A DNA stretch of 44,407 nucleotides from Desulfobulbaceae bacterium (GCA_002868955.1 PKTW01000047.1:1-44407); one strand, 5' to 3'; positions 34,605 to 44,102 are shown, numbered from the stretch's first letter. Notes: generated by a model from the letters alone, not told the origin. Program-made: numbers and translations.

Positions 34605-35429
34605 TCAAAGGGTTGCAATTGTAAAGATCTTCCTGGCATTTTGTGTTGTGACAGAAGCCAGTTCTTCCAGGGATAATCCACGAAGATCCGCTATTTTCCG
34701 GGCGGTATACAGGACATATTCCGGGAAGTTCTTTTTGCCGCGTAGTGGCTCCGGTGCCAGAAAAGGAGCATCTGTCTCGATGATCAGCTTATCAAGGGGA
34801 ATTTTTTGGGCAACCTCCTGCATACTAGTTGCCTTATTAAAAGTCACTACTCCCGGGATGGATATAATAAAACCCATATCCAGGACTTTTTGGGCAAGAT
34901 GCCAGTCTCCTGAAAAACAATGCATTACCCCGCCTGCAGAAAAGGGAGCTTTCTCGTTGAGGATAGAAAGAATATCATCATGGGCTTCCCGGTCATGAAT
35001 CACGACTGGAAGCTGCATTTTCTTCGCCAGGTCAACCTGTCGGGCATAGTGTTCAAGCTGCACATCATTCGGAGCAAATTGCTTGACATAATCGAGACCT
35101 ATCTCCCCGTAAGCGACTACTTTGGGCATGCTGCAGAGTCTTTCCAATTCAGCATACGAACGGTCGTTTAGTCCCTGCACGTTATGTGGATGGATGCCGA
35201 CAGTCGCATAGACGGAATCGTGGTTAGATGCCAAGCGAATTGCCTTTTTTGAACTTTCAAGGTCTATGCCCACAGTGATTATGGGGGCGACACCACTTGC
35301 AGCAGCCCGGTTAATAGCTGTTGAGATTTCGTCCTCTGAACCCATCATGTCAAGATGACAATGGGTGTCAATGACATTGATCCCGGCCGGCAGTTGCGGC
35401 AGATCAATTTTATGCCTTTTCTTTCCCAT
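34605..35429 (-). CDS. tatD: TatD-family metal-dependent DNase
   Basis: A 274-residue TIM-barrel hydrolase. VIDTHCHLD holds the HxH metal pair, GEIGLDYV the Glu, HDREAHDD and MHCFSGDW the His ligands, and IIETDAPFLAPEPLRGKKN the final Asp. TatD enzymes act as 3'-5' exonucleases and D-aminoacyl-tRNA deacylase relatives. It begins a minus-strand run tatD-yggS-ugd and is divergent from the nitroreductase across about 220 bases. Confidence 0.95.
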   Translation of the reverse strand: MGKKRHKIDLPQLPAGINVIDTHCHLDMMGSEDEISTAINRAAASGVAPIITVGIDLESSKKAIRLASNHDSVYATVGIHPHNVQGLNDRSYAELERLCSMPKVVAYGEIGLDYVKQFAPNDVQLEHYARQVDLAKKMQLPVVIHDREAHDDILSILNEKAPFSAGGVMHCFSGDWHLAQKVLDMGFIISIPGVVTFNKATSMQEVAQKIPLDKLIIETDAPFLAPEPLRGKKNFPEYVLYTARKIADLRGLSLEELASVTTQNARKIFTIATL

Positions 35430-35567
35430 AAGGTTAACTCCGAGCCGACTATCTAACAGATTCTGGCAAATGAGGCAATCCGCATGTTATGAGCATATAG
35501 TAAAATCTGAATGTGTAAACCTGTGCGAACTTGAAGAAAAACCGATAGTTTGATTCTCGAGTTGTAG

Positions 35568-35596
35568 TTGACAGCCACTTTTTTTTCTTATACAGA
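35568..35596 (+). promoter_or_regulatory. Likely promoter of the nitroreductase-coaBC unit
   Basis: A perfect TTGACA (35568-35573) is followed after 15 bases by TATACA (35589-35594), or after 17 by TACAGA. The leader would be about 50 bases. The spacing is not ideal. Confidence 0.4.
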
Positions 35597-35651
35597 TGCA
35601 AACAAGTATATTACAGCGGAACAAACACTTTTGTATTGAGGAAACAGGAAA

Positions 35652-36161
35652 ATGACTTTATCCGTTTTAGAGGCGATATATAAGCGCCGCAGTATACGCG
35701 AATTTACTGATGCGCCAATTTCCATTGAGCAGTTGCATGAGATAGTAAAAGCCGGGATGTGGGCGCCATCCGGGATGAACAATCAGCCGTGGCGCTTTGT
35801 AATTATAAAAGATCCCGGGATTAAAGAACAGTTGGCGCAGCAAACGCATTATGGTCATATGGTCATGAATGCCAACGCCCTGATAGCAGTATATTTGAGC
35901 AAGGAAGAGATGTATGATGCGGTTAAGGATCATCAGTCAGCCGGAGCCTGTCTTCAAAATATGCTCCTGGCAGCTGAAGCCCTTGGGCTGGGTGCTGTCT
36001 GGTTGGGGCAGATCCTCAAAAACAAAGCAGAAGTAAACAGGATCCTCGGACTTACAGATAATTTTGACCTTATGGCAGTTGTTGTCCTGGGACACCCCCT
36101 GCACCATAACCAGAAATCAAAAAGAAAAGAATTAGCCGAACTGCTTTTAAAACAATTGTAG
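35652..36161 (+). CDS. Nitroreductase family FMN oxidoreductase
   Basis: A short, 169-residue nitroreductase. IYKRRSIREFTDAPIS and MWAPSGMNNQPWRFVII are the FMN-phosphate and ring-contact segments, and ALGLGAVWLGQI the family C-terminal motif. It would reduce an unidentified nitro or quinone compound using NAD(P)H. A ribosome site (GAGGAAACAGGAAA) precedes the ATG. It is 46 bases upstream of coaBC in the same orientation. Confidence 0.9.
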   Translation: MTLSVLEAIYKRRSIREFTDAPISIEQLHEIVKAGMWAPSGMNNQPWRFVIIKDPGIKEQLAQQTHYGHMVMNANALIAVYLSKEEMYDAVKDHQSAGACLQNMLLAAEALGLGAVWLGQILKNKAEVNRILGLTDNFDLMAVVVLGHPLHHNQKSKRKELAELLLKQL

Positions 36162-36207
36162 ATTTTCTGATCCATGCAGATATCTCTTTAAGTTTGAACT
36201 TACTTTT

Positions 36208-37416
36208 ATGAAAACCTTACTTGCAGGCAAAAAGATCCTTTTTGGCATAACCGGAAGCATTGCTGTGTATAAGGCTGCCGAGTGGGTGCGAGAGCTTACT
36301 AAGGCAGAAGCACAGGTAACCGTTGTTATGACCGAGGCTGCTGCACGCTTTGTCTCCAGTCTTACATTTGCAGCCCTTTCTGGTCGAAGGGTTTATACAG
36401 AAATGTTTGCGCCGGATGCTGGCGAAGAAATGACACACATCAGCCTTGCCCGGGAATGCGATCTTTTTATCATTGCACCTGCCACAGCCCAAAGCATTGC
36501 AAAATTAGCATACGGGTTTGCGCATGACCTGCTCTCCACTCTTGTTCTGGCGAATCAAGCTCAGGTGCTTGTGTTCCCTGCCATGAACAGCAATATGTAT
36601 TGTCATGCAGCGACAAGGGCCAATTTGGCCCGGCTGCAGGAATACGGCTATGGTGTGATTGAGCCCGAACAGGGAAAACTTGCCTGCGGAGATGAGGGCA
36701 TAGGCCGGCTTATTGACTGGGAAAAAGCAAGAGAGTCAATAGTATCGGCTTTTGCAGATCAGGATTTTGCGGAACAGACCATTTTGGTTACTGCAGGTCC
36801 TACCGTGGAGTCTTTTGATCCTGCCAGGCACTTGAGCAATCGTTCATCGGGGAAAATGGGTTACAGCCTGGCAAGGGTCGCCAAACGAAGGGGTGCCAGG
36901 GTGATCTTGGTCAGCGGCCCCTGCGCAATTGATCCTCCACCCGGAGTGGAGATTGTTAATGTCTTGAGTGCCCAACAGATGCACGATGCGGTTATGGAAC
37001 ATTATAACAGCGCAGATATAGTGGTTATGGCCGCCGCAGTTTCTGATTATCGTCCCGGGAAAACAATGGGGCAGAAAATAAAGAAAGGTGGCAAATCTAT
37101 AGACCTGGAATTGGTGCCTAACCCGGATATTCTGAAAAGACTGGGCCAGAAAAAGAAAAAAGCAAAGCAGCCCCTGCTTGTCGGATTTGCAGCTGAAAGC
37201 TGTCAACATATCGAGGAAGGTCAGCGCAAGCTTAAAGAAAAGAATCTCGACCTGATTGTTATAAATGACATCCTTGGAAAGGATACGGGCTTTGGAGCAG
37301 ATACAAACCAGGTAAGCCTCATTGACAGGGATTACCAGCTTGAGAAACTGCCGCTTCTCTCCAAGGAGGAGTGTGCTGATATGATCTTGGACAAGATAGT
37401 AAAGCTTTTACAATAA
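36208..37416 (+). CDS. coaBC: Bifunctional phosphopantothenoylcysteine decarboxylase / synthetase
   Basis: A 402-residue two-domain enzyme. The CoaC domain (1-185) has ILFGITGSIAVYKAAEWV, the catalytic His in MTHISLA, FPAMNSNMY and LACGDEGIGRL with its Cys. The CoaB domain (190-402) has LVTAGPTVESFDPARHLSNRSSGKMGYSLA and MAAAVSDYRP. It makes 4'-phosphopantetheine from phosphopantothenate, cysteine and CTP for coenzyme A. The ribosome site is weak. It is convergent with the alcohol dehydrogenase, whose stop lies three bases away. Confidence 0.96.
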   Translation: MKTLLAGKKILFGITGSIAVYKAAEWVRELTKAEAQVTVVMTEAAARFVSSLTFAALSGRRVYTEMFAPDAGEEMTHISLARECDLFIIAPATAQSIAKLAYGFAHDLLSTLVLANQAQVLVFPAMNSNMYCHAATRANLARLQEYGYGVIEPEQGKLACGDEGIGRLIDWEKARESIVSAFADQDFAEQTILVTAGPTVESFDPARHLSNRSSGKMGYSLARVAKRRGARVILVSGPCAIDPPPGVEIVNVLSAQQMHDAVMEHYNSADIVVMAAAVSDYRPGKTMGQKIKKGGKSIDLELVPNPDILKRLGQKKKKAKQPLLVGFAAESCQHIEEGQRKLKEKNLDLIVINDILGKDTGFGADTNQVSLIDRDYQLEKLPLLSKEECADMILDKIVKLLQ

Positions 37417-37419
37417 CGT

Positions 37420-38604
37420 TTAGAACGTGCCGTTGAAAGCTGCTTCGTAAACCGCCATCACATCTTCTTTTGTAGGCTTTCTCGGGTTATTTTCAACCGG
37501 CCTGGTGACAGTGAGGGCTATTTGGGCCATTTTCGGAATTTTATCTGCCGGAATATTGAGATCTGCCAGACTGCCGGGAATGCCCACATCCGCATTAAGC
37601 TGGTGGATAGCTTCAACAGCCAGTTGCGCAGCTTCACGTAATGGCAACCCCTCAGTTTCATATCCCATTACCTGGGCAACTGTGGCAAATTTTTCCGGGC
37701 TGCCGATAATATTATATTCAACAACATAGGGCAGCAAAACCGCGTTCGCCAGTCCATGGGCTGTGTTGAACATACCACCAAGAGGGTAGGCCATGGCATG
37801 GACCAGGCCGACTCCTGCGGTGGCAAGTGCTTTGCCCCCCAGTAAACTCCCCATCAGCATAGCGGAGCGTGCTTCAAGATTGGAGCCGTTTGCATAGGCT
37901 GTCCCGAGATTGTTACAGATCAGACTTATTGCCTCAAGGGCATACATATCTGATATAACATGCGCCTGGGTGGAAACAAAGGCCTCCAGGGCATGGGTAA
38001 AGGCGTCAATGCCGGTGGCAGCTGTAACATGTTGTGGCAGGCTGAGGGTCAAAGCCGGGTCAAGTATGGCTGCATCCGGGTAAAGGGGATCACCATTCAT
38101 GCCGCCTTTCGAATTGGTTTTTTCATTAATGAACACTGCTGTAAAAGTAACCTCGGCCCCGGTGCCGGCAGTGGTTGGTATCATAATTTTGGGAACCCCC
38201 GGTAGTTTAATCTTGCCGAGCCCCAGGTAATCTTCGGCCTTGCCGCCATTAGTCAACAGGATGCCGACCGCTTTGGCTATGTCAAGTGCAGAACCGCCCC
38301 CTAGGCCAACCACGCAATCAGCCTTATTTGACTTTGCCAGTTTGGCTGCCTGGTCAGCAAGTTTAAGGCCCGGCTCGGGAGTTACCTTGTCGTATAATGT
38401 ATGAGGGATTTTTGCCTTATCCAGAAGAGATGATACTTCTTTGATTATCCCCGCCTGTTTCAGACCTGGATCTGCAACAAGAAAAACACGATGGCCGCCA
38501 AGCTCGGCGATCAAATCACCGAGCTTTTTTACCGCATTGACCCCAAATAATATCTGTGTCGGTTGGTTGACGCTGAATGATTGTGTCTGTATCATTTGCA
38601 ACAC
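37420..38604 (-). CDS. Iron-containing alcohol dehydrogenase
   Basis: A 394-residue group III (iron-dependent) dehydrogenase. VVGLGGGSALDIAKAVG is the NAD-binding turn, IPTTAGTGAEVT follows, and the metal ligands lie in AATGIDAFTHALEAF, VHAMAYPLGGMFNTAHGLANAVLLP. These enzymes interconvert short alcohols and aldehydes; the substrate is not predictable. A ribosome site (GAGGTG) precedes the start. A possible promoter on the minus strand reads TGAACA (38718-38713), 16 bases, TATACT (38696-38691). Confidence 0.92.
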   Translation of the reverse strand: MLQMIQTQSFSVNQPTQILFGVNAVKKLGDLIAELGGHRVFLVADPGLKQAGIIKEVSSLLDKAKIPHTLYDKVTPEPGLKLADQAAKLAKSNKADCVVGLGGGSALDIAKAVGILLTNGGKAEDYLGLGKIKLPGVPKIMIPTTAGTGAEVTFTAVFINEKTNSKGGMNGDPLYPDAAILDPALTLSLPQHVTAATGIDAFTHALEAFVSTQAHVISDMYALEAISLICNNLGTAYANGSNLEARSAMLMGSLLGGKALATAGVGLVHAMAYPLGGMFNTAHGLANAVLLPYVVEYNIIGSPEKFATVAQVMGYETEGLPLREAAQLAVEAIHQLNADVGIPGSLADLNIPADKIPKMAQIALTVTRPVENNPRKPTKEDVMAVYEAAFNGTF

Positions 38605-38766
38605 CTCGTGTGAAAATTAAAGGAGAAATCCCAATTATTGAGAAGATAAACAAGCAAAGAACGTTTATGCATTTATAAAATATTTTGATTAGTATATAAC
38701 TTTTAGCGGAACTGTTCATATAAAAAAAAAATGCGGTGAAACAAAACATTATCCATTCATACTTTC

Positions 38767-39327
38767 ATGGATTCTCAGCTCAGTAAATCAGAGAAAAAAA
38801 GAAGAGCCAAAGGCATAGAGCAGCTCGTTAGCGAGCTTGCTGCTCTGCCATTGGGTGAAATTGCTTCTTTGCCCTGTGATCAGGAAATCCGTGCGGAAAT
38901 TGGCTCAGCCAAAAACCTCAAAGGCGGCGCCAGGAAACGACAGCTTAAATATGCCACAAAACTCCTGCGCGACAAACCTGCAGAGGATCTATACGACTTT
39001 CTGGCCCGGAAAAAAGGCTCCATGCTGAAAGAGAAGCGTGAATTCCATGAACTTGAACATTTTAGAAACGCCCTGATAACTGAAGCGATTAAATTCTATG
39101 AAGAAATGATGCACGACAACGGTTATATGAATGAGAATAAACCCGTAGAATTTTTACCTGAGAGCAAGACAATACAGGATATAGTCAACCACCTACCCGA
39201 GGTCGACCAGGTCTCGTTAAAAAATGCAGCCATGCAGTTTGCCAGGACCCGCAACAGGAAATTCAGCCGGGAGCTGTTTCGCATTATGAAGGCTGCCAGG
39301 GAAAAAACACATTTTTCTCAACAATAG
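38767..39327 (+). CDS. DarP/YjgA-family ribosome assembly protein
   Basis: A 186-residue charged, helical protein matching the DUF615 family (YjgA, now DarP). SKSEKKRRAKGIEQLVSELAALP aligns with the start of the E. coli domain, KGGARKRQLKYATKLLRD with its RRRQLQLIGKMLR, and FHELEHFRNALI with FHKLENLRDRLI. The C-terminus ends in FSRELFRIMKAAREK. DarP helps late assembly of the 50S subunit. The ribosome site is poor. A PPC-domain gene follows ten bases later. Confidence 0.85.
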   Translation: MDSQLSKSEKKRRAKGIEQLVSELAALPLGEIASLPCDQEIRAEIGSAKNLKGGARKRQLKYATKLLRDKPAEDLYDFLARKKGSMLKEKREFHELEHFRNALITEAIKFYEEMMHDNGYMNENKPVEFLPESKTIQDIVNHLPEVDQVSLKNAAMQFARTRNRKFSRELFRIMKAAREKTHFSQQ

Positions 39328-39337
39328 GATAAGAATA

Positions 39338-39775
39338 ATGGAATATAGAAAAGGAACAATCGGGAGAGTGTTCAGCGTCCGTTTTGATGAGGGCGATTTT
39401 TTTCTGGAAGAATTTATTCAGCTTATTAAAAAGGAGAATATCAGGGCAGGATGGTTTCATGTCCTGGGTGGGTTACGGGAGGCAGATGTAGTAACAGGCC
39501 CCAAAGAGCCGACCATGCCACCGGAACCCGTATGGAGCGAGGTTCGCGGCGCCAGAGAAGTTTTGGGAACCGGGAGTGTTTTTTGGGATGCCAATGAACC
39601 AAAAATCCACCTGCATGCCGCCATGGGGCACCATGGAGACACCCTGACCGCCTGTGTACGCAAAGGTACCAAAGTTTATCTGGTCCTTGAGGTCATGATC
39701 ATCGAACTGAAAGGCATTGAGGCAACTCGCCCCTGGTATGAAATTGGTGGGTTTAATCGTTTGACCTACGCCTGA
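39338..39775 (+). CDS. PPC-domain (DUF296) DNA-binding-type protein
   Basis: A 145-residue single-domain protein of the plants-and-prokaryotes conserved domain family. FSVRFDEGDFFLEEFIQLIKKE, WFHVLGGLREADVV and HLHAAMG with its HxH metal-like pair are typical. Bacterial members are of unknown role; they form trimers and may bind DNA or a small ligand. It lies ten bases after the darP-like gene with a GGATAAG ribosome site, so they are co-transcribed. Confidence 0.85.
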   Translation: MEYRKGTIGRVFSVRFDEGDFFLEEFIQLIKKENIRAGWFHVLGGLREADVVTGPKEPTMPPEPVWSEVRGAREVLGTGSVFWDANEPKIHLHAAMGHHGDTLTACVRKGTKVYLVLEVMIIELKGIEATRPWYEIGGFNRLTYA

Positions 39776-39942
39776 GAGGTTTGATAGTATCACGTGGTAA
39801 AAGAGTTTAGAACAAGATCTTGGATTGAATGATTTTGATTGACAATTTCCCATATTTTCTTCAATAAGTGGTTATACATTTACTTACAGTGAATTCCCTA
39901 ATTGCAGCTCATTAATTATATGAATGCAGGAGGCAGAATACG

Positions 39943-40266
39943 ATGGCAACAAAGGCAAAGAGCACGAAAAAAACGACAAAAAAAACCGTTAAGAAAAAAA
40001 CAGTTCCTTCAACCGAGTTTTCTTTACATGCACCCAATGTAAATGAAGTTTACCTGGCCGGGAATTTTAATAACTGGCAGCCGGATGCAAAGGACTATCG
40101 TTTGCGGAAATTCAAAGACGGTACCTGGAAGAAAGTGCTGAAACTGAAACCAGGCAGGTATGAATACCAGTTTATTGTTGACGGTCAGTGGTGGTGTGAC
40201 CCAAAAAATGATAACCGCGTCACCAATGAGTACTGCACACAAAACTGCGTAATTGAAGTTAAATAA
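39943..40266 (+). CDS. Small glycogen-binding (CBM48/AMPK-type) domain protein
   Basis: A 107-residue protein with a Lys/Thr-rich basic tail (residues 1-25) and a single carbohydrate-binding domain. EFSLHAPNVNEVYLAGNFNNWQ, DGTWKKVLKLKPGRYEYQFIVDG and WWCDPKN fit the glycogen-binding fold of AMPK beta and isoamylase N-domains. There is no catalytic domain. It probably binds glycogen or starch-like polymer. A strong ribosome site (AGGAGG) precedes the ATG at 39943, and a strong terminator follows, so it is a single-gene unit. Confidence 0.85.
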   Translation: MATKAKSTKKTTKKTVKKKTVPSTEFSLHAPNVNEVYLAGNFNNWQPDAKDYRLRKFKDGTWKKVLKLKPGRYEYQFIVDGQWWCDPKNDNRVTNEYCTQNCVIEVK

Positions 40267-40329
40267 GAATACATTTGTCTGGACTGAGGCGGTGCAAATA
40301 GCTGCTCTCGAGACAATTTTTTTGCGCAG

Positions 40330-40374
40330 AACATAAAAACCGGAACTGATTCCAAAGGTTCCGGTTTTTATGTT
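40330..40374. terminator. Bidirectional Rho-independent terminator
   Basis: AACATAAAAACCGGAAC (40330-40346) and GTTCCGGTTTTTATGTT (40358-40374) are perfect 17-base arms. It can end both the glycogen-binding-domain gene (plus) and the carboxylase genes (minus). Confidence 0.9.
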
Positions 40375-40405
40375 CCAGCGCCGAGATCCGCTCTTGTATG
40401 TATTG

Positions 40406-42316
40406 TTATTCCACTTCAGTGATTATTTTTAGGATCTTATCACCTACTTTCAGGGCATCGCCAACCTTGGCCTGAATTTCCACCACTGTTCCGGCAACCT
40501 GGCTGACAACCGGGGTCTGCATTTTCATGGCTTCAACCACGGCCAGCTTGTCGCCAACTGCGACCTCCTCATCTTCTTTTGCAACTATTTCACATACATT
40601 GCAGGAGTAGGTAGCCCGCATGTCTCCGGCCTTGGCAAGGTCTTCAATTTCTTTTTTGCTAAGCTGCGGACCTGCAGCAGCGGCACCCTCTTTGGCTTCT
40701 TCCTTGAATGTATAGTTGCGCTCCTGGTGGTCGACATTAAGGTAAATGGACCACTCACTTTTCTCATTCTTCTGCTTGGGACCGATCTCAATTACATGTT
40801 CCTTGCCGTCATGATCTTTAAACATCAGAGACTCACCAAGCTTATAACCACCACGCCTGAGAAATATACTGGGCGGCAGGACATAAACCTTGCCAAACTC
40901 CTCTTCAAATTTGAAGAAATTTACAGCATCGTTGGGGTGCTGCAGATAGGTAACCAACTGTTGTTCCGTAGGTTTGTGCCCCAAACGATCGGCAAGAACT
41001 TGACGTTCCTTGTCAATATCCATATCCTCGATATCTTCAACACCACCTTCATCTGCAAGAAGATTCTGCCAGCCTGTACCAAATACCTTTTCATAAATCC
41101 AGTCAGCAGGACGGTAGAAGGGGAAGGGTCCGTATTTGCCTAACAGGAGATTTTTGAGATCGCCGGAAGGGTTGCCATAGCGATCCTTCTCCAAAACGTT
41201 TGTAACAGCAGTTGTCCACAGGATCTGCGAGCCGGGTGTAACAGACCACCAGTTGCCGAGTTCAATCTGAACTTTGGGCAGTTCGTCATGCAGGATTGTA
41301 GGCATTTTATCAAGGAATCTGCCTTTTACAGCCTGTTCAAAACTGCTCCCCATAGCACCACCGGGAAGCTTGTGTATCTGAACCGTAGGTGAGAACCCTT
41401 TAAACTGTGATTCAAAGTATTCATAATGATCACGTTCGTTTCGCAGTACTTCAGAGCTCTCAATCACCGCGTCTTCATTAAGGTCTATTGCTTCCTTGCC
41501 GTAATCCTTGAGGGTATGAATAACGCTCAGCAGGGGAGGTGGTCCGTAATATCCAGTAAAAGCATGATCTGATGCATCAACAATGGTTGCCCCATTGAGA
41601 ACTGCGGCAGTAATCCTGCCAATATCATTGCCGTCGGTATTATGGCCATGGTAATGGATGACCAGCTCTGGATATTTATGTTTGATGGCGGCAACCAGTT
41701 CACCGATACGTTTCGGAGTACCGAGGCCACCATGGTTTTTAATGCAGAGAATGATGTCTTCGCCGGTCACAGCAAGAATTTCCTGAACTTTTCCCACATA
41801 AAACTCGTCGCTGTGCTCAGGTCCGGTTGAGAAACAGATGGATGGCTCCAGAATCTTTTCAGCCAGCTGAACTTCCTCAAAAACCGCCTGCATATTAGGG
41901 ACATGGTTCATGAAATCAAAAACTCGCCAGACATCAACATATTTTGCAAATTCCCGTACGGCAAACCTGATAACATTCTGTGGGTATGGCCTGTAGCCGA
42001 AAAGATTAACCCCGCGGCAGAGAGTCTGAAACATGGTATTGGGCATCTTTTCGCGCAATAGTTCAAGTTTCAGAAAGGGATCAACCTGTTTTCGCAAAAT
42101 ATCAACATGGACAGAAGCGCCACCGGTAATTTCCAATGAAAAATAATTCGCATTTTCCCTTGATTCAGCCGCTAAAAGATCTGTGTGCAGCAGGATTCTA
42201 TTTTTAAAATCAGACTGGGACAGATCTCGGGCCGTATTGGTCAAATAGTAGCCGTCGGCCTGCCGCAGGATCTGCAGCGCTTCCTTGTAATGCATCCCAT
42301 GAACAATTCTTTTCAT
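40406..42316 (-). CDS. Pyruvate carboxylase subunit B-like carboxyltransferase with biotin domain
   Basis: A 636-residue protein with a carboxyltransferase domain (1-about 450), a conserved carboxylase region and a C-terminal biotinyl domain with the biotin Lys in VVEAMKMQTPVV. Active-site features seen: RDLSQ in place of RDAHQ (Asp and Gln kept), the carbamylated-type Lys in ILCIKNHGGL, and the HxH metal pair in YHGHNTDG. The region where a catalytic Thr normally sits reads PGGAMGSS. A CxxC pair (CNVC) sits just before the biotin domain. With the biotin carboxylase upstream it should carboxylate a 2-oxo acid, probably pyruvate to oxaloacetate; the substrate is not certain. It starts 30 bases after the upstream gene. 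Confidence 0.85.
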   Translation of the reverse strand: MKRIVHGMHYKEALQILRQADGYYLTNTARDLSQSDFKNRILLHTDLLAAESRENANYFSLEITGGASVHVDILRKQVDPFLKLELLREKMPNTMFQTLCRGVNLFGYRPYPQNVIRFAVREFAKYVDVWRVFDFMNHVPNMQAVFEEVQLAEKILEPSICFSTGPEHSDEFYVGKVQEILAVTGEDIILCIKNHGGLGTPKRIGELVAAIKHKYPELVIHYHGHNTDGNDIGRITAAVLNGATIVDASDHAFTGYYGPPPLLSVIHTLKDYGKEAIDLNEDAVIESSEVLRNERDHYEYFESQFKGFSPTVQIHKLPGGAMGSSFEQAVKGRFLDKMPTILHDELPKVQIELGNWWSVTPGSQILWTTAVTNVLEKDRYGNPSGDLKNLLLGKYGPFPFYRPADWIYEKVFGTGWQNLLADEGGVEDIEDMDIDKERQVLADRLGHKPTEQQLVTYLQHPNDAVNFFKFEEEFGKVYVLPPSIFLRRGGYKLGESLMFKDHDGKEHVIEIGPKQKNEKSEWSIYLNVDHQERNYTFKEEAKEGAAAAGPQLSKKEIEDLAKAGDMRATYSCNVCEIVAKEDEEVAVGDKLAVVEAMKMQTPVVSQVAGTVVEIQAKVGDALKVGDKILKIITEVE

Positions 42317-42346
42317 GACCGTACCTTATTATTGAGTATTACGTAA

Positions 42347-43786
42347 TTAGACAGCGTAGGTATTTTCTTCGTTGTAGTGGATCTCGGCAATCAGTTTTGC
42401 CAGTTTATTTATCTCGGTATTTTGTTCCTCATAATCCAAGAGATGTGCATGCATCTCCAGATATGAAGTGTCAAAATCACCCTTCTGGAAATCAGGGTCG
42501 TCGACAAGTTCGAGATAGAAAGGAATGGTGGTTTTGGGGCCGATGATGACAAAGTTTTTGAGACAGCGCCGCAGCCTGTCCACGGTCTCGTTCCAACTGT
42601 AACCATGGACTGTGAGTTTGACAAGCAGAGAGTCGTAGACTTCGGGAATAGTGTAGCCCTGGTAGACAAAACCATCAAGCCGAACACCGTAACCGCCCGG
42701 TGAACGGTAGATGTCAACGGTTTTGCCGCCCTCAGGCATGAAATTGTTTTTGGGATCCTCTGCGTTGATGCGCATTTCGATGGCATGCCCTCTGATCTTC
42801 ACTTCCTCCTGTTTGAAGAGCAGTTTTTTGCCAAAGGCCAGCTTGATCTGCGTCCGAACTATGTCAATACCCGTTACCATTTCAGTAACAGTATGCTCAA
42901 CCTGAATCCTGGTATTGATCTCCATGAAATAATATTTCATATCCTTGTCAACCAGGAACTCGACCGTCCCGGCATTGGTATAATTTGATGCCTGAGCAGC
43001 CTTGACGGCAGTTTCACAGATTGATTCAATAATAGACTGGTCCTGAATTAAAGAGGGCGCAATTTCAACCAGTTTCTGGTTTCGGCGTTGAATTGAACAG
43101 TCCCTTGTACCTAAATGAACAACTTCACCAAAGGAGTCAGCGATGATCTGGACCTCAACATGCTTTGGATTAATAACGACTTTCTCCAGGTAGACATTAT
43201 CGTTGTCGAAGGCAGCTTTGGCCTCGGTGCGGGCCATGGGAAGCTCTTCTCGCATTTGGCTGTCATTATCAATACGGCGGATACCCCGTCCCCCGCCTCC
43301 GGCAGTGGCCTTGAGCATAATGGGATAGCCGTATTCAGAAGCAAAGGCAAGGGCCTCCTGCAAACCTTCGTCACCAGGTGACAGGTTGGAAGTGCCGGGA
43401 ACCATAGGAATATTTGCTGCTGCCATGATTTCCCGGGCTATAACCTTGTTGCCCAGGTTTGTAATAACCTCGGATGTAGGACCAATAAAAACAAGCCCGG
43501 CATTTTCACAGGCCTTTGCAAATTCTGGATTTTCGGCCAAGAAACCATATCCTGGATGTATCGCATCCGCCCCTGATTTACGGGCAGCCTTAATTACTTT
43601 TGCAATATCGAGATAATCTTTTCTCGGACCGTCACCGAGCCATATTGCCTCATCCGCTACTCTGACGTGCAAGGCTTCCGTATCAGGTGTTTCATAAATG
43701 GCAACTGCTTTATGTCCTAATTCCTGGGCAGCCCGAATGACTCGAATTGCAATTTCTCCACGGTTTGCAACTAATATTTTTTTCAT
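42347..43786 (-). CDS. Biotin carboxylase subunit (pyruvate or acyl-CoA carboxylase)
   Basis: A 479-residue ATP-grasp biotin carboxylase. ILVANRGEIAIRVIRAAQELG opens it, IHPGYGFLAENPEFA follows, the glycine-rich lid is KATAGGGGRGIRRI, and catalytic segments are EKVVINPKHVEVQIIAD, RDCSIQRRNQKLVEIAP and FMEINTRIQVEHTVTEMVTGID. It carboxylates biotin with bicarbonate and ATP. It is upstream of the carboxyltransferase by 30 bases, the arrangement of a two-subunit pyruvate carboxylase. The ribosome site is weak. Confidence 0.93.
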   Translation of the reverse strand: MKKILVANRGEIAIRVIRAAQELGHKAVAIYETPDTEALHVRVADEAIWLGDGPRKDYLDIAKVIKAARKSGADAIHPGYGFLAENPEFAKACENAGLVFIGPTSEVITNLGNKVIAREIMAAANIPMVPGTSNLSPGDEGLQEALAFASEYGYPIMLKATAGGGGRGIRRIDNDSQMREELPMARTEAKAAFDNDNVYLEKVVINPKHVEVQIIADSFGEVVHLGTRDCSIQRRNQKLVEIAPSLIQDQSIIESICETAVKAAQASNYTNAGTVEFLVDKDMKYYFMEINTRIQVEHTVTEMVTGIDIVRTQIKLAFGKKLLFKQEEVKIRGHAIEMRINAEDPKNNFMPEGGKTVDIYRSPGGYGVRLDGFVYQGYTIPEVYDSLLVKLTVHGYSWNETVDRLRRCLKNFVIIGPKTTIPFYLELVDDPDFQKGDFDTSYLEMHAHLLDYEEQNTEINKLAKLIAEIHYNEENTYAV

Positions 43787-44102
43787 CTGTGGATTCCCTT
43801 ATGTATTCTATTCATCATACAGAAATTTTATATGTCTTCCCTGTTGCAGCTAGAGCTTTCCGGTATGATCAAATTTAACGATGAAAGATCCGGAGGAATA
43901 AAGTGCTGTAACGATAAGACGACAGACCGTTGCGTATATATATTTGGAACGGGCAGGCTATGAAAAAATATTTCCTAGCATAATTTCTTTAAACAGGCAA
44001 GCAAAAGTGTCTGCAGTTTTTGAGGCTTAAAATATTTTTTAGCATTGCCGGAGAATTACACAAAAGAAAGATACAGTGATTTAATCCCAGGTCTGGCCAA
44101 TG
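43787..44102. other. Intergenic region upstream of the carboxylase genes
   Basis: About 316 bases. A TATAAA (minus strand, about 43830) lies upstream of the biotin carboxylase gene, but no good -35 accompanies it. No gene, repeat or terminator that I trust. Confidence 0.3.
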
